DNA of 64,000 nt from JAMZMI01 sp049115715 (lineage in GTDB: Bacteria; Bacteroidota; Bacteroidia; Cytophagales; Cyclobacteriaceae), in the NCBI GenBank assembly GCA_049115715.1, contig JAGDZQ010000006.1, forward strand, positions 558,001-622,000, given 5' to 3'. Made by a program: the position numbers and the translations under genes. The notes beneath the pieces were generated by a model. That model was not told the DNA's origin. It ran no database searches and was given only the letters and a program-made list of their open reading frames with translations. Below are positions 45,089 to 53,900 of this stretch, in pieces (the first letter of the stretch is position 1; each line of letters begins with the position of its first letter).

Positions 45089-45277
45089 ATGATGCTTACT
45101 AAAGAAAGAGAGTTAATAGGTTCATTTAAGGAGAAAATTGTTTCTAATCAAGACTTATCAAAACAGGAACTATTGGCAATCTGTACAGAGTTCGAAGATA
45201 CTGTTGAATTGGCTCAAATTTCCATGAAAATAATCAATAGACTAAGAGTAAATTGTGCTAGAATTCAAAGCGTCTAG
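45089..45277 (+). CDS. Small helical protein of unknown function, 62 residues
   Basis: The frame starts with two Met codons and encodes a charged, probably all-helical protein (LTKERELIGSFKEKI, then KQELLAICTEFEDTVELAQI). It contains two Cys residues and no signal or membrane segment. It stands alone 119 bp after the DUF255 gene and 103 bp before priA, with room for its own promoter. Codon use is like its neighbours. I do not recognise a family, and a real gene is more likely than chance. Confidence 0.55.
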   Translation: MMLTKERELIGSFKEKIVSNQDLSKQELLAICTEFEDTVELAQISMKIINRLRVNCARIQSV

Positions 45278-45380
45278 ATTATCCATTTCACCTCCAATCT
45301 CTATTTTTATTAGTCCCAAGTATAGCCACGGTACGAACCAAACTCATTAATTTCGTAAGTCATAATTAAGAGACTTACTA

Positions 45381-47840
45381 TTGAAATTTGCTGAAGTCAT
45401 ACTTCCACTTCCCCTTAAAGGCACCTTTACTTATCGCCTTCCAGCAAATTCAAGCTTACATCCAGCTCAAGGTTGCAGAATCATCGTTCAATTCGGAAAA
45501 AGGAAAATATACACTGGAATCGTTCATCATCTCCATGATCATGCTCCAGCTGAATATCAGCCAAAAGAAATCCTGGATATAGTAGATTCCTCTCCGGTAT
45601 TCACCCCCATCCAGATTGAGCTTTTTCAATGGATGTCTGACTACTACATGAGTACACTTGGTGAAGTTGTCAATGCTGCATTACCCTCAGGGTTAAAAAT
45701 TACCAGCGAGTCATACATTGCACTCAATCCCGACATGGATTTTGAAGAATTGGAACTATCTGAAAAGGAGCAGCTAATCATCAATAATTTAAAGAGCTCA
45801 GACATGACTTTGGATGAGCTAGCAGGCTTGTTAGAAACCAAAAGTGCCCACCGTCATGTAAAGACACTCTCCTCAAAAAATGCAATTCACCTATTTGAAA
45901 AAGTAAAGGACAAGTACCAACCGAAGACTGAATCTCGAATAAAACTTCACTCGAATTTCGTAAGCGAGCTTCAAATACAATCGCTCTTCGAGTTGCTAGA
46001 AAAAAAGCCTAAACAAACTGATGTACTTTTAGCCTACCTCAAAGCAACCAACGTTCTTGATAGCATATCCAATAATGAAATCGGAATCTCAAAAAAAGAG
46101 TTAGCTGAACAAAGTAGCTCTTCAAGCATAAGCACTTTGGTGAAAAACAAAGTATTGGTAGAATGGAAGCAAAAAATCTCCCGTATTCCATATGACCCTA
46201 ATGCCGATAAATCAATTCCTGTTTTGTCTGAAGATCAGGAAAGAGCCAAAACAGAGATCCTTGAACAGTTCGAACATAAGAGTACCGTTCTTCTAAAGGG
46301 TATTACCGGAAGTGGCAAAACGGAAGTCTACATCTCATTAATCGAGGATGTAATTAACGAAGGAGGAAACACACTTTACCTTCTTCCTGAAATCGCACTT
46401 ACTACGCAAATCATCAAGCGTTTGAAACGTGCTTTTGGGGATACATTTGGTGTATACCACTCACGTTATTCGGAGAATGAGCGAGTTGAGGTTTGGCAAA
46501 AAGTGCTTTCAGGAGATTATAAATTTGTAGTTGGAGTCAGAAGTGCGATCTTCCTCCCATTTTCGGATTTGTCTCTAATTGTAATAGACGAGGAGCATGA
46601 GAGCTCCTATAAGCAACACGACCCTGCACCTCGGTATCATGCAAGAGATACTGCAATCTATCTAGCTTCTATGTTTCATGCTAAGACCCTACTTGGCTCT
46701 GCTACGCCCTCAATTGAAAGCTTCAAAAATGCTCGAGATGGAAAATATGGTTTGGTAACAATGGATAGACGTTTCGGCGAAGTAAAACTACCTGACATAG
46801 AATTTGCTGACCTGAGACAAGAACGAAAAAGAAAGACCTTAAAGGGAAACTTTTCCTCTCTCCTACTAAATGAAATAAAGCAAACCCTATCTGAAGACAA
46901 GCAGGTAATTCTCTTTCAAAATCGACGCGGATATGCTCCGTATATTGAATGCAACCAATGTGGATATAATGCTAAGTGTCCTAACTGTGACGTCAGCCTT
47001 ACTTATCATATTTATCAAAATGTGCTAAAGTGTCATTACTGTGGATTTAAAAAATCCATGATCACAGAATGCCCACAGTGCCAGTCACACGAGCTTCAGA
47101 CGATGAGCTTTGGAACTGAAAAACTGGAAGAAGAATTGGAAATCCTTTTACCAGAGGCTCGAATACAACGAATGGATCTAGACGCTACCAGAAGTAAATA
47201 TAGCTATCAGCGAATCATAGATGAGTTTGAAGCTGGGGACATAGACATATTGGTTGGCACACAAATGGTGAGCAAAGGACTAGATTTTGATAAGGTCACT
47301 CTGGTTGGAGTATTTGCAGCAGACCGAATGATTAATTTTCCTGATTTCCGATCACACGAGCGTGCATTTCAGCTTATCCATCAAGTGAGTGGACGCGCTG
47401 GAAGAAGACAGCACAAGGGAAAAGTAATTATACAGACCAGTGATCCAAATCAATCAACACTTCAACTAGTTAAGCGAAATGACTATTTATCCTTTTATCA
47501 GGGAGAAATTCTTGAACGTGAAAAATTCCACTACCCCCCTTTCTACAGAATGATTTCAATCATTCTAAAGGATCACGAAAAACAAAAAGCAGTGGATGCC
47601 TCTCACTTTCTTCAAAGAGAACTGGTGAAACAGCTCGGAACTTTAAGGGTGATAGGCCCTGTAGAACCGCTGATAGGAAAAATCAGAAATCAGTATTTGA
47701 TGGAAATAACAGTTAAAATCGAAAAACAGTCATCAAATTTGAGTGCTTTAAAAGAATTCCTACTTACTTCGCGTAATATCCTTCTAAGTCAACGTTCATA
47801 TAAAAGTGTCAAAGTCCAGTTTGATGTCGACCCGATTTAA
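45381..47840 (+). CDS. priA: Primosomal replication restart helicase PriA
   Basis: This 819-residue protein starts at TTG with KFAEVILPLPLKGTFTYRLP, the PriA 3'-DNA-binding domain. The helicase core has Walker A GITGSGKTEVY and DEEH in LIVIDEEHESSYKQHDPAPRYHARD. The zinc-binding insertion shows paired cysteines (CNQCGYNAKCPNCDVSL and CHYCGF, CPQC). The later motifs VSKGLDFDKVTLVG and HQVSGRAGRR are also intact. It reloads the replisome at stalled forks. The following lipoprotein gene starts 7 bp after the stop. Confidence 0.96.
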   Translation: MKFAEVILPLPLKGTFTYRLPANSSLHPAQGCRIIVQFGKRKIYTGIVHHLHDHAPAEYQPKEILDIVDSSPVFTPIQIELFQWMSDYYMSTLGEVVNAALPSGLKITSESYIALNPDMDFEELELSEKEQLIINNLKSSDMTLDELAGLLETKSAHRHVKTLSSKNAIHLFEKVKDKYQPKTESRIKLHSNFVSELQIQSLFELLEKKPKQTDVLLAYLKATNVLDSISNNEIGISKKELAEQSSSSSISTLVKNKVLVEWKQKISRIPYDPNADKSIPVLSEDQERAKTEILEQFEHKSTVLLKGITGSGKTEVYISLIEDVINEGGNTLYLLPEIALTTQIIKRLKRAFGDTFGVYHSRYSENERVEVWQKVLSGDYKFVVGVRSAIFLPFSDLSLIVIDEEHESSYKQHDPAPRYHARDTAIYLASMFHAKTLLGSATPSIESFKNARDGKYGLVTMDRRFGEVKLPDIEFADLRQERKRKTLKGNFSSLLLNEIKQTLSEDKQVILFQNRRGYAPYIECNQCGYNAKCPNCDVSLTYHIYQNVLKCHYCGFKKSMITECPQCQSHELQTMSFGTEKLEEELEILLPEARIQRMDLDATRSKYSYQRIIDEFEAGDIDILVGTQMVSKGLDFDKVTLVGVFAADRMINFPDFRSHERAFQLIHQVSGRAGRRQHKGKVIIQTSDPNQSTLQLVKRNDYLSFYQGEILEREKFHYPPFYRMISIILKDHEKQKAVDASHFLQRELVKQLGTLRVIGPVEPLIGKIRNQYLMEITVKIEKQSSNLSALKEFLLTSRNILLSQRSYKSVKVQFDVDPI

Positions 47841-47847
47841 CTTTTCG

Positions 47848-48570
47848 ATGAGAATCTTTTCTTTCTTCTTTGTAATGATGGCATTATTTACCTCATGCGA
47901 GCCTTGTGCTGAATGTGGAACCCCTTTGCTCTTTGACCCAACTGTTAAAGTAAAATTTATCAATCGCGACAGCCTAATCTCCCTTAATGATTCAATATCT
48001 ATAACTGAAGATAGTATTTCAAATTCGAATACATTTAAAGATTCTTTGAGTACCCAGGTGCGTGAATGGAATACGTTGATGAATATGCTTAGAGACTCAA
48101 TAGATGACGGAAAGGATCAATACATTGCTGACACTCTTAAAATCGATGATAGCCTCACCATTGCGCAAGCTCAAATCCAACTTATTGATACTGCAATCGT
48201 AAAAACGGAGGAAGTAAAAGTCGGGCTTTCAAGCATTCTTTCCACCGTTCTTTCTGGGAAAGTACTAGTAGATCAGGTTAAAATATTGGAAAACGAAGCG
48301 GTGGCAACTTATTCGGATAGCTCTGAATTATATTCTTTACCGCTTCTAATGCAAAACTTTAATCTCACCTCGTTTGCTATTGATATAGGAGATAAATCTG
48401 ACACAATTAGTTTTAGCTATACGACCGATCTTTTCGTAGATACGGAACGCCGGGTTGAAATGCGCGCTTTTGATATTGATACTGTTTCTTATACCTACGA
48501 TTCTCTTTTATTTGAATGTAATACCTCAGAATGTTTGAGCAATGAAGTACTGGTTACTGTTTATTTCTAG
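47848..48570 (+). CDS. DUF6452-like lipoprotein
   Basis: The chosen ATG gives 240 residues with a clear lipoprotein signal (MRIFSFFFVMMALFTSC). Earlier in-frame starts at 47806 and 47824 lie within priA. The mature N-terminus is ECGTPLLFDPTVKVKFINRD after a short Cys cluster (CEPCAEC), as in DUF6452 proteins. The middle (about 50-120) is helical and rich in Asp, Ser and Leu, and is an insertion compared with the short versions I know. It overlaps the DUF6048 gene by 29 bp, the usual pairing. The function is unknown. Confidence 0.7.
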   Translation: MRIFSFFFVMMALFTSCEPCAECGTPLLFDPTVKVKFINRDSLISLNDSISITEDSISNSNTFKDSLSTQVREWNTLMNMLRDSIDDGKDQYIADTLKIDDSLTIAQAQIQLIDTAIVKTEEVKVGLSSILSTVLSGKVLVDQVKILENEAVATYSDSSELYSLPLLMQNFNLTSFAIDIGDKSDTISFSYTTDLFVDTERRVEMRAFDIDTVSYTYDSLLFECNTSECLSNEVLVTVYF

Positions 48571-49291
48571 CTGCCTTTTCTGTTGTGTTTCGTTTGCACA
48601 AGAGTTAGCTGATTCTACCAAATACAATGGTGTGGATTCATTGGCTTATCAAGATCCTGTTCTGGAATTAGACTCTTCTACGCTGGTTCCCAAAAGGGTT
48701 TTTCAGCCTCAGGTCTATATCGATTATGGAAAGCTTATTTCAACGGTTGCTGGGTTTGACAATAAGCTAGAAGGGGCAGTATCTATACTCTTCTTTGAAA
48801 AACTTGAGGCAATCGTCGAATTTGGAACGGCGCGACTCAACCCAGAATTTGCTTATGTGAATGGTAATTACAAATCTACTGGTGACTATTTTCGATTCGG
48901 GGGCAGTTATATGGCAGCTCTTAATGGAAAATCATCCATTGGACTAGGGGTAAGATATGGGGTAAGTAAATTTTCCGATGAAGGAAGGATCGAAATACAA
49001 AGTGCTTCTGGACTTCAGGATGACTTCAACCTACCTTTCGCAAGAAACAACTTATCGGCAAGGTGGTGGTCTGCTGTATTAACATCAGAAAGTCGATTTG
49101 TTTTCAAAAAAAGCGATCCACAGGCTAAAATCAATCATAGTGTGAAATTTGGGTTCTTTTTTAGAATGCGATTTCTCGTAACATACGAAAACGATAGAGA
49201 TCCTATAGATGTGTACAGTATTCCTGGATACGGTTCTGCTATTAATAATCAGCAGGCTGCTTTAAACTTGTTCATTAAATTCACACCTTGA
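48542..49291 (+). CDS. DUF6048-like outer-membrane protein
   Basis: This 249-residue protein has a signal peptide (LLFISSCLFCCVSFAQ). After a short linker the sequence QPQVYIDYGKLISTVAGFDNKLEGAV begins a run of amphipathic strands (FFEKLEAIVEFGTARLNPEF, YFRFGGSYMAALNG, SIGLGVRYGVSKF). It ends GAALNLFIKF-like with a terminal aromatic region, indicating an 8- to 10-stranded barrel. DUF6048 genes typically follow DUF6452 genes in this phylum, as here with a 29-bp overlap. The role is unknown; a joint outer-membrane function is inferred. Confidence 0.72.
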   Translation: MKYWLLFISSCLFCCVSFAQELADSTKYNGVDSLAYQDPVLELDSSTLVPKRVFQPQVYIDYGKLISTVAGFDNKLEGAVSILFFEKLEAIVEFGTARLNPEFAYVNGNYKSTGDYFRFGGSYMAALNGKSSIGLGVRYGVSKFSDEGRIEIQSASGLQDDFNLPFARNNLSARWWSAVLTSESRFVFKKSDPQAKINHSVKFGFFFRMRFLVTYENDRDPIDVYSIPGYGSAINNQQAALNLFIKFTP

Positions 49292-49337
49292 TCATCGCCG
49301 CATTCCACTAAATTTAGATAGCAGTACTTGTGAGAGG

Positions 49338-50168
49338 TTAATTGTAGTTTGGAGGGAGGCTATAATCCTCTAGCTCACAGATTACTTTTCCGATTCTCAT
49401 ATTGGCCTCAATCTTTACAGGCAAACGAACTCCATCTTTTTCAATCACCCAGAAAATCACAAGCTTTTCTTCTGGAAAAGTCTTACTTATAGGAAACAAT
49501 AGATACAGCTTATAAGCATTGTAGTCTTCATCCTGCCAATTTACTTTCTCAAAACCACCGCTCTCTATTCCAAAATTGTAGATTTTCCTATCGTAAAGTG
49601 TACTTAGCATTATACTATCCCCAATGTTCATTTCCCCCCATTCAACATTCCTCAAGTACATGTAAGTACCTAGTATGTCAAATGTGTTATCATTCAAATC
49701 AATAATCCAATGTCGGTACGGGCGCTTTCGATTTGTATGAACGCTGACATCTGCAGTCATGGAATCATAATTGAAGTAATTGGTCTGATCCCACTTGTCT
49801 TTTCCTTCCAACACCTGTTTCTCTGAGTAAGTAGGCTTGAAATTTCGCTTTTGCATAAAGGACAAAAAATGCGCCTCAACGTTTTTGATAAAACTGAGAA
49901 AACCAACGGTCTTAGCCTTAAGATCTACACTGTAATGATCTTCCCCATTAAGAAAGTGCTTGCGCTCTCCATGTAAAGCAACAGCCTCTCCTAATTTGAA
50001 CCATCCATAATTAATACTGAATTCCAGTTTTTCTCCCGATTTGAAATATCTTTTCTCTTCTATCTTTTCCTGTGAAAAAGTGGAGATCGATAAAATCAGA
50101 AATGAAATGAAGAGAAAAAAGACAAACCTCATACTCATAATGCGGGCAAAACTACTCAATTTGATCAT
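49338..50168 (-). CDS. DUF3108 domain protein (exported)
   Basis: This 276-residue protein has a signal peptide (MRFVFFLFISFLILSISTFSQ). Possible starts are the listed ATG or in-frame ATGs at 50138 and 50132, which would trim the basic leader. The DUF3108 core is visible as SGEKLEFSINYGWFKLGEAV, followed by regions on conversion of the YLRNVEWGEMNIGDSIML type and a final KIEANMRIGKVICELEDYS. It should fold as a periplasmic beta-rich domain. Its function is not known. It is convergent with DUF6048 (46 bp apart) and divergent from the next small gene. Confidence 0.82.
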   Translation of the reverse strand: MIKLSSFARIMSMRFVFFLFISFLILSISTFSQEKIEEKRYFKSGEKLEFSINYGWFKLGEAVALHGERKHFLNGEDHYSVDLKAKTVGFLSFIKNVEAHFLSFMQKRNFKPTYSEKQVLEGKDKWDQTNYFNYDSMTADVSVHTNRKRPYRHWIIDLNDNTFDILGTYMYLRNVEWGEMNIGDSIMLSTLYDRKIYNFGIESGGFEKVNWQDEDYNAYKLYLLFPISKTFPEEKLVIFWVIEKDGVRLPVKIEANMRIGKVICELEDYSLPPNYN

Positions 50169-50369
50169 TGAAAATCCAAACTAAAGAAAGAACTTGATGG
50201 TACAGAATGAGTAGTTTTTTTGAGGCACAATGTTTGAACGAAATAATAACTATTACAGTTAATAAAAAGTGTAAATAAACATCACTGGTCGAAATATTTT
50301 TAAATTATACTGCACATTTTATCACATTTGGCTCAAAAATTGAGTTCTCCTAAAAAAGATACCGGCAAA

Positions 50370-50894
50370 ATGAAAAAAACAATAGTTGTACTTTCCCTAT
50401 CATTTTATGCCATGACGTGTTTCGCTCAAGAAACGCTTGGCAAAAAGATCGACGATTTGACATTTGAATGGGATACTAAATCCATAGGGCTCAATAGTTA
50501 TGAAGGGCTGGGCAAATTCTGTGATGAGAAAGAATATAGAGATGAATTCGTAGTACTGCTCAACGACATTCACCATTACGATTCCGTCCTTTACCAAAGA
50601 TTACTTAAAGCTTCAAGAAGGAGTCATGACAAGGATATTAAAAAGGCAATTAAGGAAATTGAGGAATTCGAAAAGGAATACAACATGAAAAAATTCATTC
50701 ACTTTCTTCATCAAGAATGTAACGACAGGAATGATATTGAGAAACATGCCGAAGATTTAAAATCCGAAATAGGGTCTGAATCTTATGGAGGTCAGATTTA
50801 CCTGATTGAAAATGAGTTAAATAAATACATAAAACACATTACTACCAGAGTGGATCATATTCGAAAACATGTTCACCATCTACATGTGAAATAA
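50370..50894 (+). CDS. Exported helical protein of unknown function
   Basis: The chosen ATG gives 174 residues with a signal peptide (MKKTIVVLSLSFYAMTCFAQ). The longer frame from a TTG at 50328 would place 14 polar residues before it. The mature protein is highly charged and helical, with KKAIKEIEEFEKEYNMKKF and a histidine-rich end (KHITTRVDHIRKHVHHLHVK). The His-rich C-terminus (six His in about 20 residues) could bind metal. It is a single-gene unit ended by a bidirectional terminator. I do not recognise a family. Confidence 0.62.
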   Translation: MKKTIVVLSLSFYAMTCFAQETLGKKIDDLTFEWDTKSIGLNSYEGLGKFCDEKEYRDEFVVLLNDIHHYDSVLYQRLLKASRRSHDKDIKKAIKEIEEFEKEYNMKKFIHFLHQECNDRNDIEKHAEDLKSEIGSESYGGQIYLIENELNKYIKHITTRVDHIRKHVHHLHVK

Positions 50895-50912
50895 TCACGA
50901 AAAGTTATCACG

Positions 50913-50946
50913 AAAAAGGACATTCAAAATTGAATGTCCTTTTTTT
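50913..50946. terminator. Bidirectional terminator between the helical protein and the giant gene
   Basis: A perfect 15-bp inverted repeat (AAAAAGGACATTCAA at 50913 and its complement ending at 50944, loop AA) has an A run on the left and a T run on the right. It can act for both convergent genes, 28 bp after the giant gene's stop on the minus strand. Confidence 0.88.
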
Positions 50947-50973
50947 ATGCCCTGATAATTGTAATGTAATTCC

Positions 50974-53900
50974 TTAATGAACCACAATCACTCTTTTCGG
51001 ATTCCACTTAATAGCGTCATTAAACACATGCAACATGTAGATCCCGCTGGACAAGTCCTTCGAAGTTACTGTAGCGTTTTTAGATCCCTTTGCAATTGTT
51101 CCTTTAAGAGCCTCTCTTCCTGATTGATCATAAAGTACCCAATCCATATCCATCAACGTCTCCTGAACAAGTTCTATTTCGAATGACTCGTCTGATGGGT
51201 TAGGATAGACACCAAACTCTTTACCAGCAATGAGCTGATTAGCTGTAATGGTTTCTGGAGTAGGATTTATTTTCCCTGCCCCAACATCTACTTGAGCAGC
51301 TTGAAGTATTGTTCCCTTAGCAAGCCCCAATTCATCAGAAAGATCCGAATCAAGTTGAACAAATATAATCACCTTCAATTGCGAGGCATCATAAACGCTA
51401 CTTATTCCCCATTTGGTCTCAGTTAAATCAATTCCAAAATTGGTATCCCCTGAATCTAGCCTACCCACATAAGCAAACCCTCCAGCACTTGGAAGCATTT
51501 TCCGAAGTGCATTGTAGATAGTATCTACTTGATAAGTTGTATTGATCTCTTGATCGTAGATTTTCGACTCTACCACTGCAAAACGGAATGCGAGTTCAGT
51601 GCTATCTGGAAGATTTACTCTTGAAGTAAAATCTACACTTTCCACTACTATCTCTTGAGAGGATCCTCCAATTGTCACATTCGAGATATCAAATAGCGAC
51701 TCTCCAAGAGACGTTTCATTAAAACGATTGACATTCCACCCCATAGTCTGCAACTCAAAACCATCTGCAGCCCCATCCGGCTCTTGAATGCTCCCCGCAA
51801 TTACTGATCGAGGAGCTTCAGAGATGCCATAATATGCAGCTCTAGCACCAGGATCATTTGTATTTCGTTCATTTAGCTCATCTGGATCTTCTACTAATGC
51901 CGTATAGTAATTAACCAGCAAGGCATCACTTCCTAAGTCTCTCGCAATCAAGCCATAAATAGTAGTGTCAGCTCTCCTACTAGTTGGCAATTCAAGAGAA
52001 GAAAACTGTTCAAGCACGATAAGTTTTTCGCGATCAAATATTTTCACATTATCAAATGCAAAACCCTCGAATCGCTCCGTTTCGCTAGTAATCTTCTCTC
52101 CTGCACTTGATCCAAGTGAGAACCTAAATCTGATATGTCTCCTATCCTCAACAGAAATTCCATCAACATCCAATTTATGCGCTGCTTTTTGCCATTCAGG
52201 CACACGTTCTTCATCTGATCCTACTTGCTTTCCTGCCAGATTCCACCCAAATACGTTGGGGTTAAATTCATCAGGAATGTTCGATGCGTCAAATTTAGAA
52301 ATGTCATCCGCATTGCCAGGGTTACTATTGATTCCTAAGGTGTTATACCAATTCCTCCCTGAAGTACCGTTGGTAGAGCTAAAGTCGCCCAAAGTCGACC
52401 AACTCACTCCATCATCCAGAGAATATTGAAAAACCACGCCATCTCTTAAATCTAAATCGGCAGCAAAATCAAAGCTTATGGTAGGAAGCGACATAGCTGA
52501 CAAATCATATGTTGGTGAAAACACTATTGATTGTTCGTTTATGTTGTATGTTGAATCAGCATCTGTGACCCAAAAGTTGCTGGTATTCCCATCTCCAAAA
52601 GTAGCTGTCGTACCGATCTCCCAAGATGGCTGGGATAATGAAGTGGAATCATAGTTGGTAAATCCTGCTTTCGCCGACTGATAGTCTATACTATCCAAGT
52701 ACCATCCCTCTGTATCGCCTTCAAATCTATGAGTCATTGAACCTCCATTAGGTATCGTTATTATATCGTTGATAGTGACAATTCGCTCTTCTAATGCATC
52801 ACAACTTGAGGTAGAATTGTAGGTTATGCGCACCAAAAAATCACCGGCTGAAGGAAAAATATATGACCAGTCCAGCTTGATATCTTCTGAACTATGGGTA
52901 CCATCATCTCTTCCTATGGAGTCTATTCTGACAGTCAAATCCGAAAGGTTATAAACTTCAAACGCTATATCATTAATCGCCACGGGACTGTTGCTTGCAT
53001 CGCTCAGTTCGAAAACAGTAGTACTTCCTACCGTAGTATTGTCCCATCTAAATCTAGGTTGCGGAGTAAAACCTATGGCGATTATCTCCTCCTGACTATT
53101 TGCAAAAATCTCCAAATCCGGTTGGGTAGTACCTGTAATGAAATTATAAGAAGCTTGTACTTGAAACGTTACGTTCCCATCCAATTTTGGATATCCTTCA
53201 TTAATCAAATCATCAAAATCATCGCTTAACGCATTCGTAAATCTTATTTGATTGGTACTATCATTGATGTTTTCAATAATAATATTCGCATTCGGAAAAT
53301 TTTCATTTGTTAAAGGGGTGGAATTAGCTCCCGGATTAGCCCCACTCCAAGAAAATGTTACATCATCAATAGAAATCCCAAGCCCTTCTATATCTAAGTT
53401 GGAAATGGACGTTTGCAGAATTATTTCTTGCGTCAAACAGGCTTGGACACTTTCTATATTCTGTTCGTTTGAGGCCCCTCCTCTATCATGGTCATAAAAA
53501 TCTGGAATTGGAAGAACCGTGATTGACTTGGCAATATCGTTTTGACATCCATTAATATCAGAATAAGAATAATTAATACCGAAAGTTTCGGCTGCAGAGT
53601 ATAAATCGTCTTTAGCTCCTGACCCATCTGTACGATCGGGATCAAAAGGCGCTGCGCCTCCGGTTGTTATTCCTACACCATCTCCTGAAAAGGTGCCTCC
53701 ATTAATCGAAAAATCTGTATCTAAATCATAAGACATTAAGTCGACGTTCAAATCCCTAACAGACATAAAATAAGAATCAGAGCTTAATGCTGATCCAAGA
53801 ACTTCTGACCCTTCTGCATTCTCTATAGTGAAACTTATATCTGGGTGAGGTTCAACATGAAGTGTCAGAGTGAACGTCTCTTCGCATCCCCATACACTTG

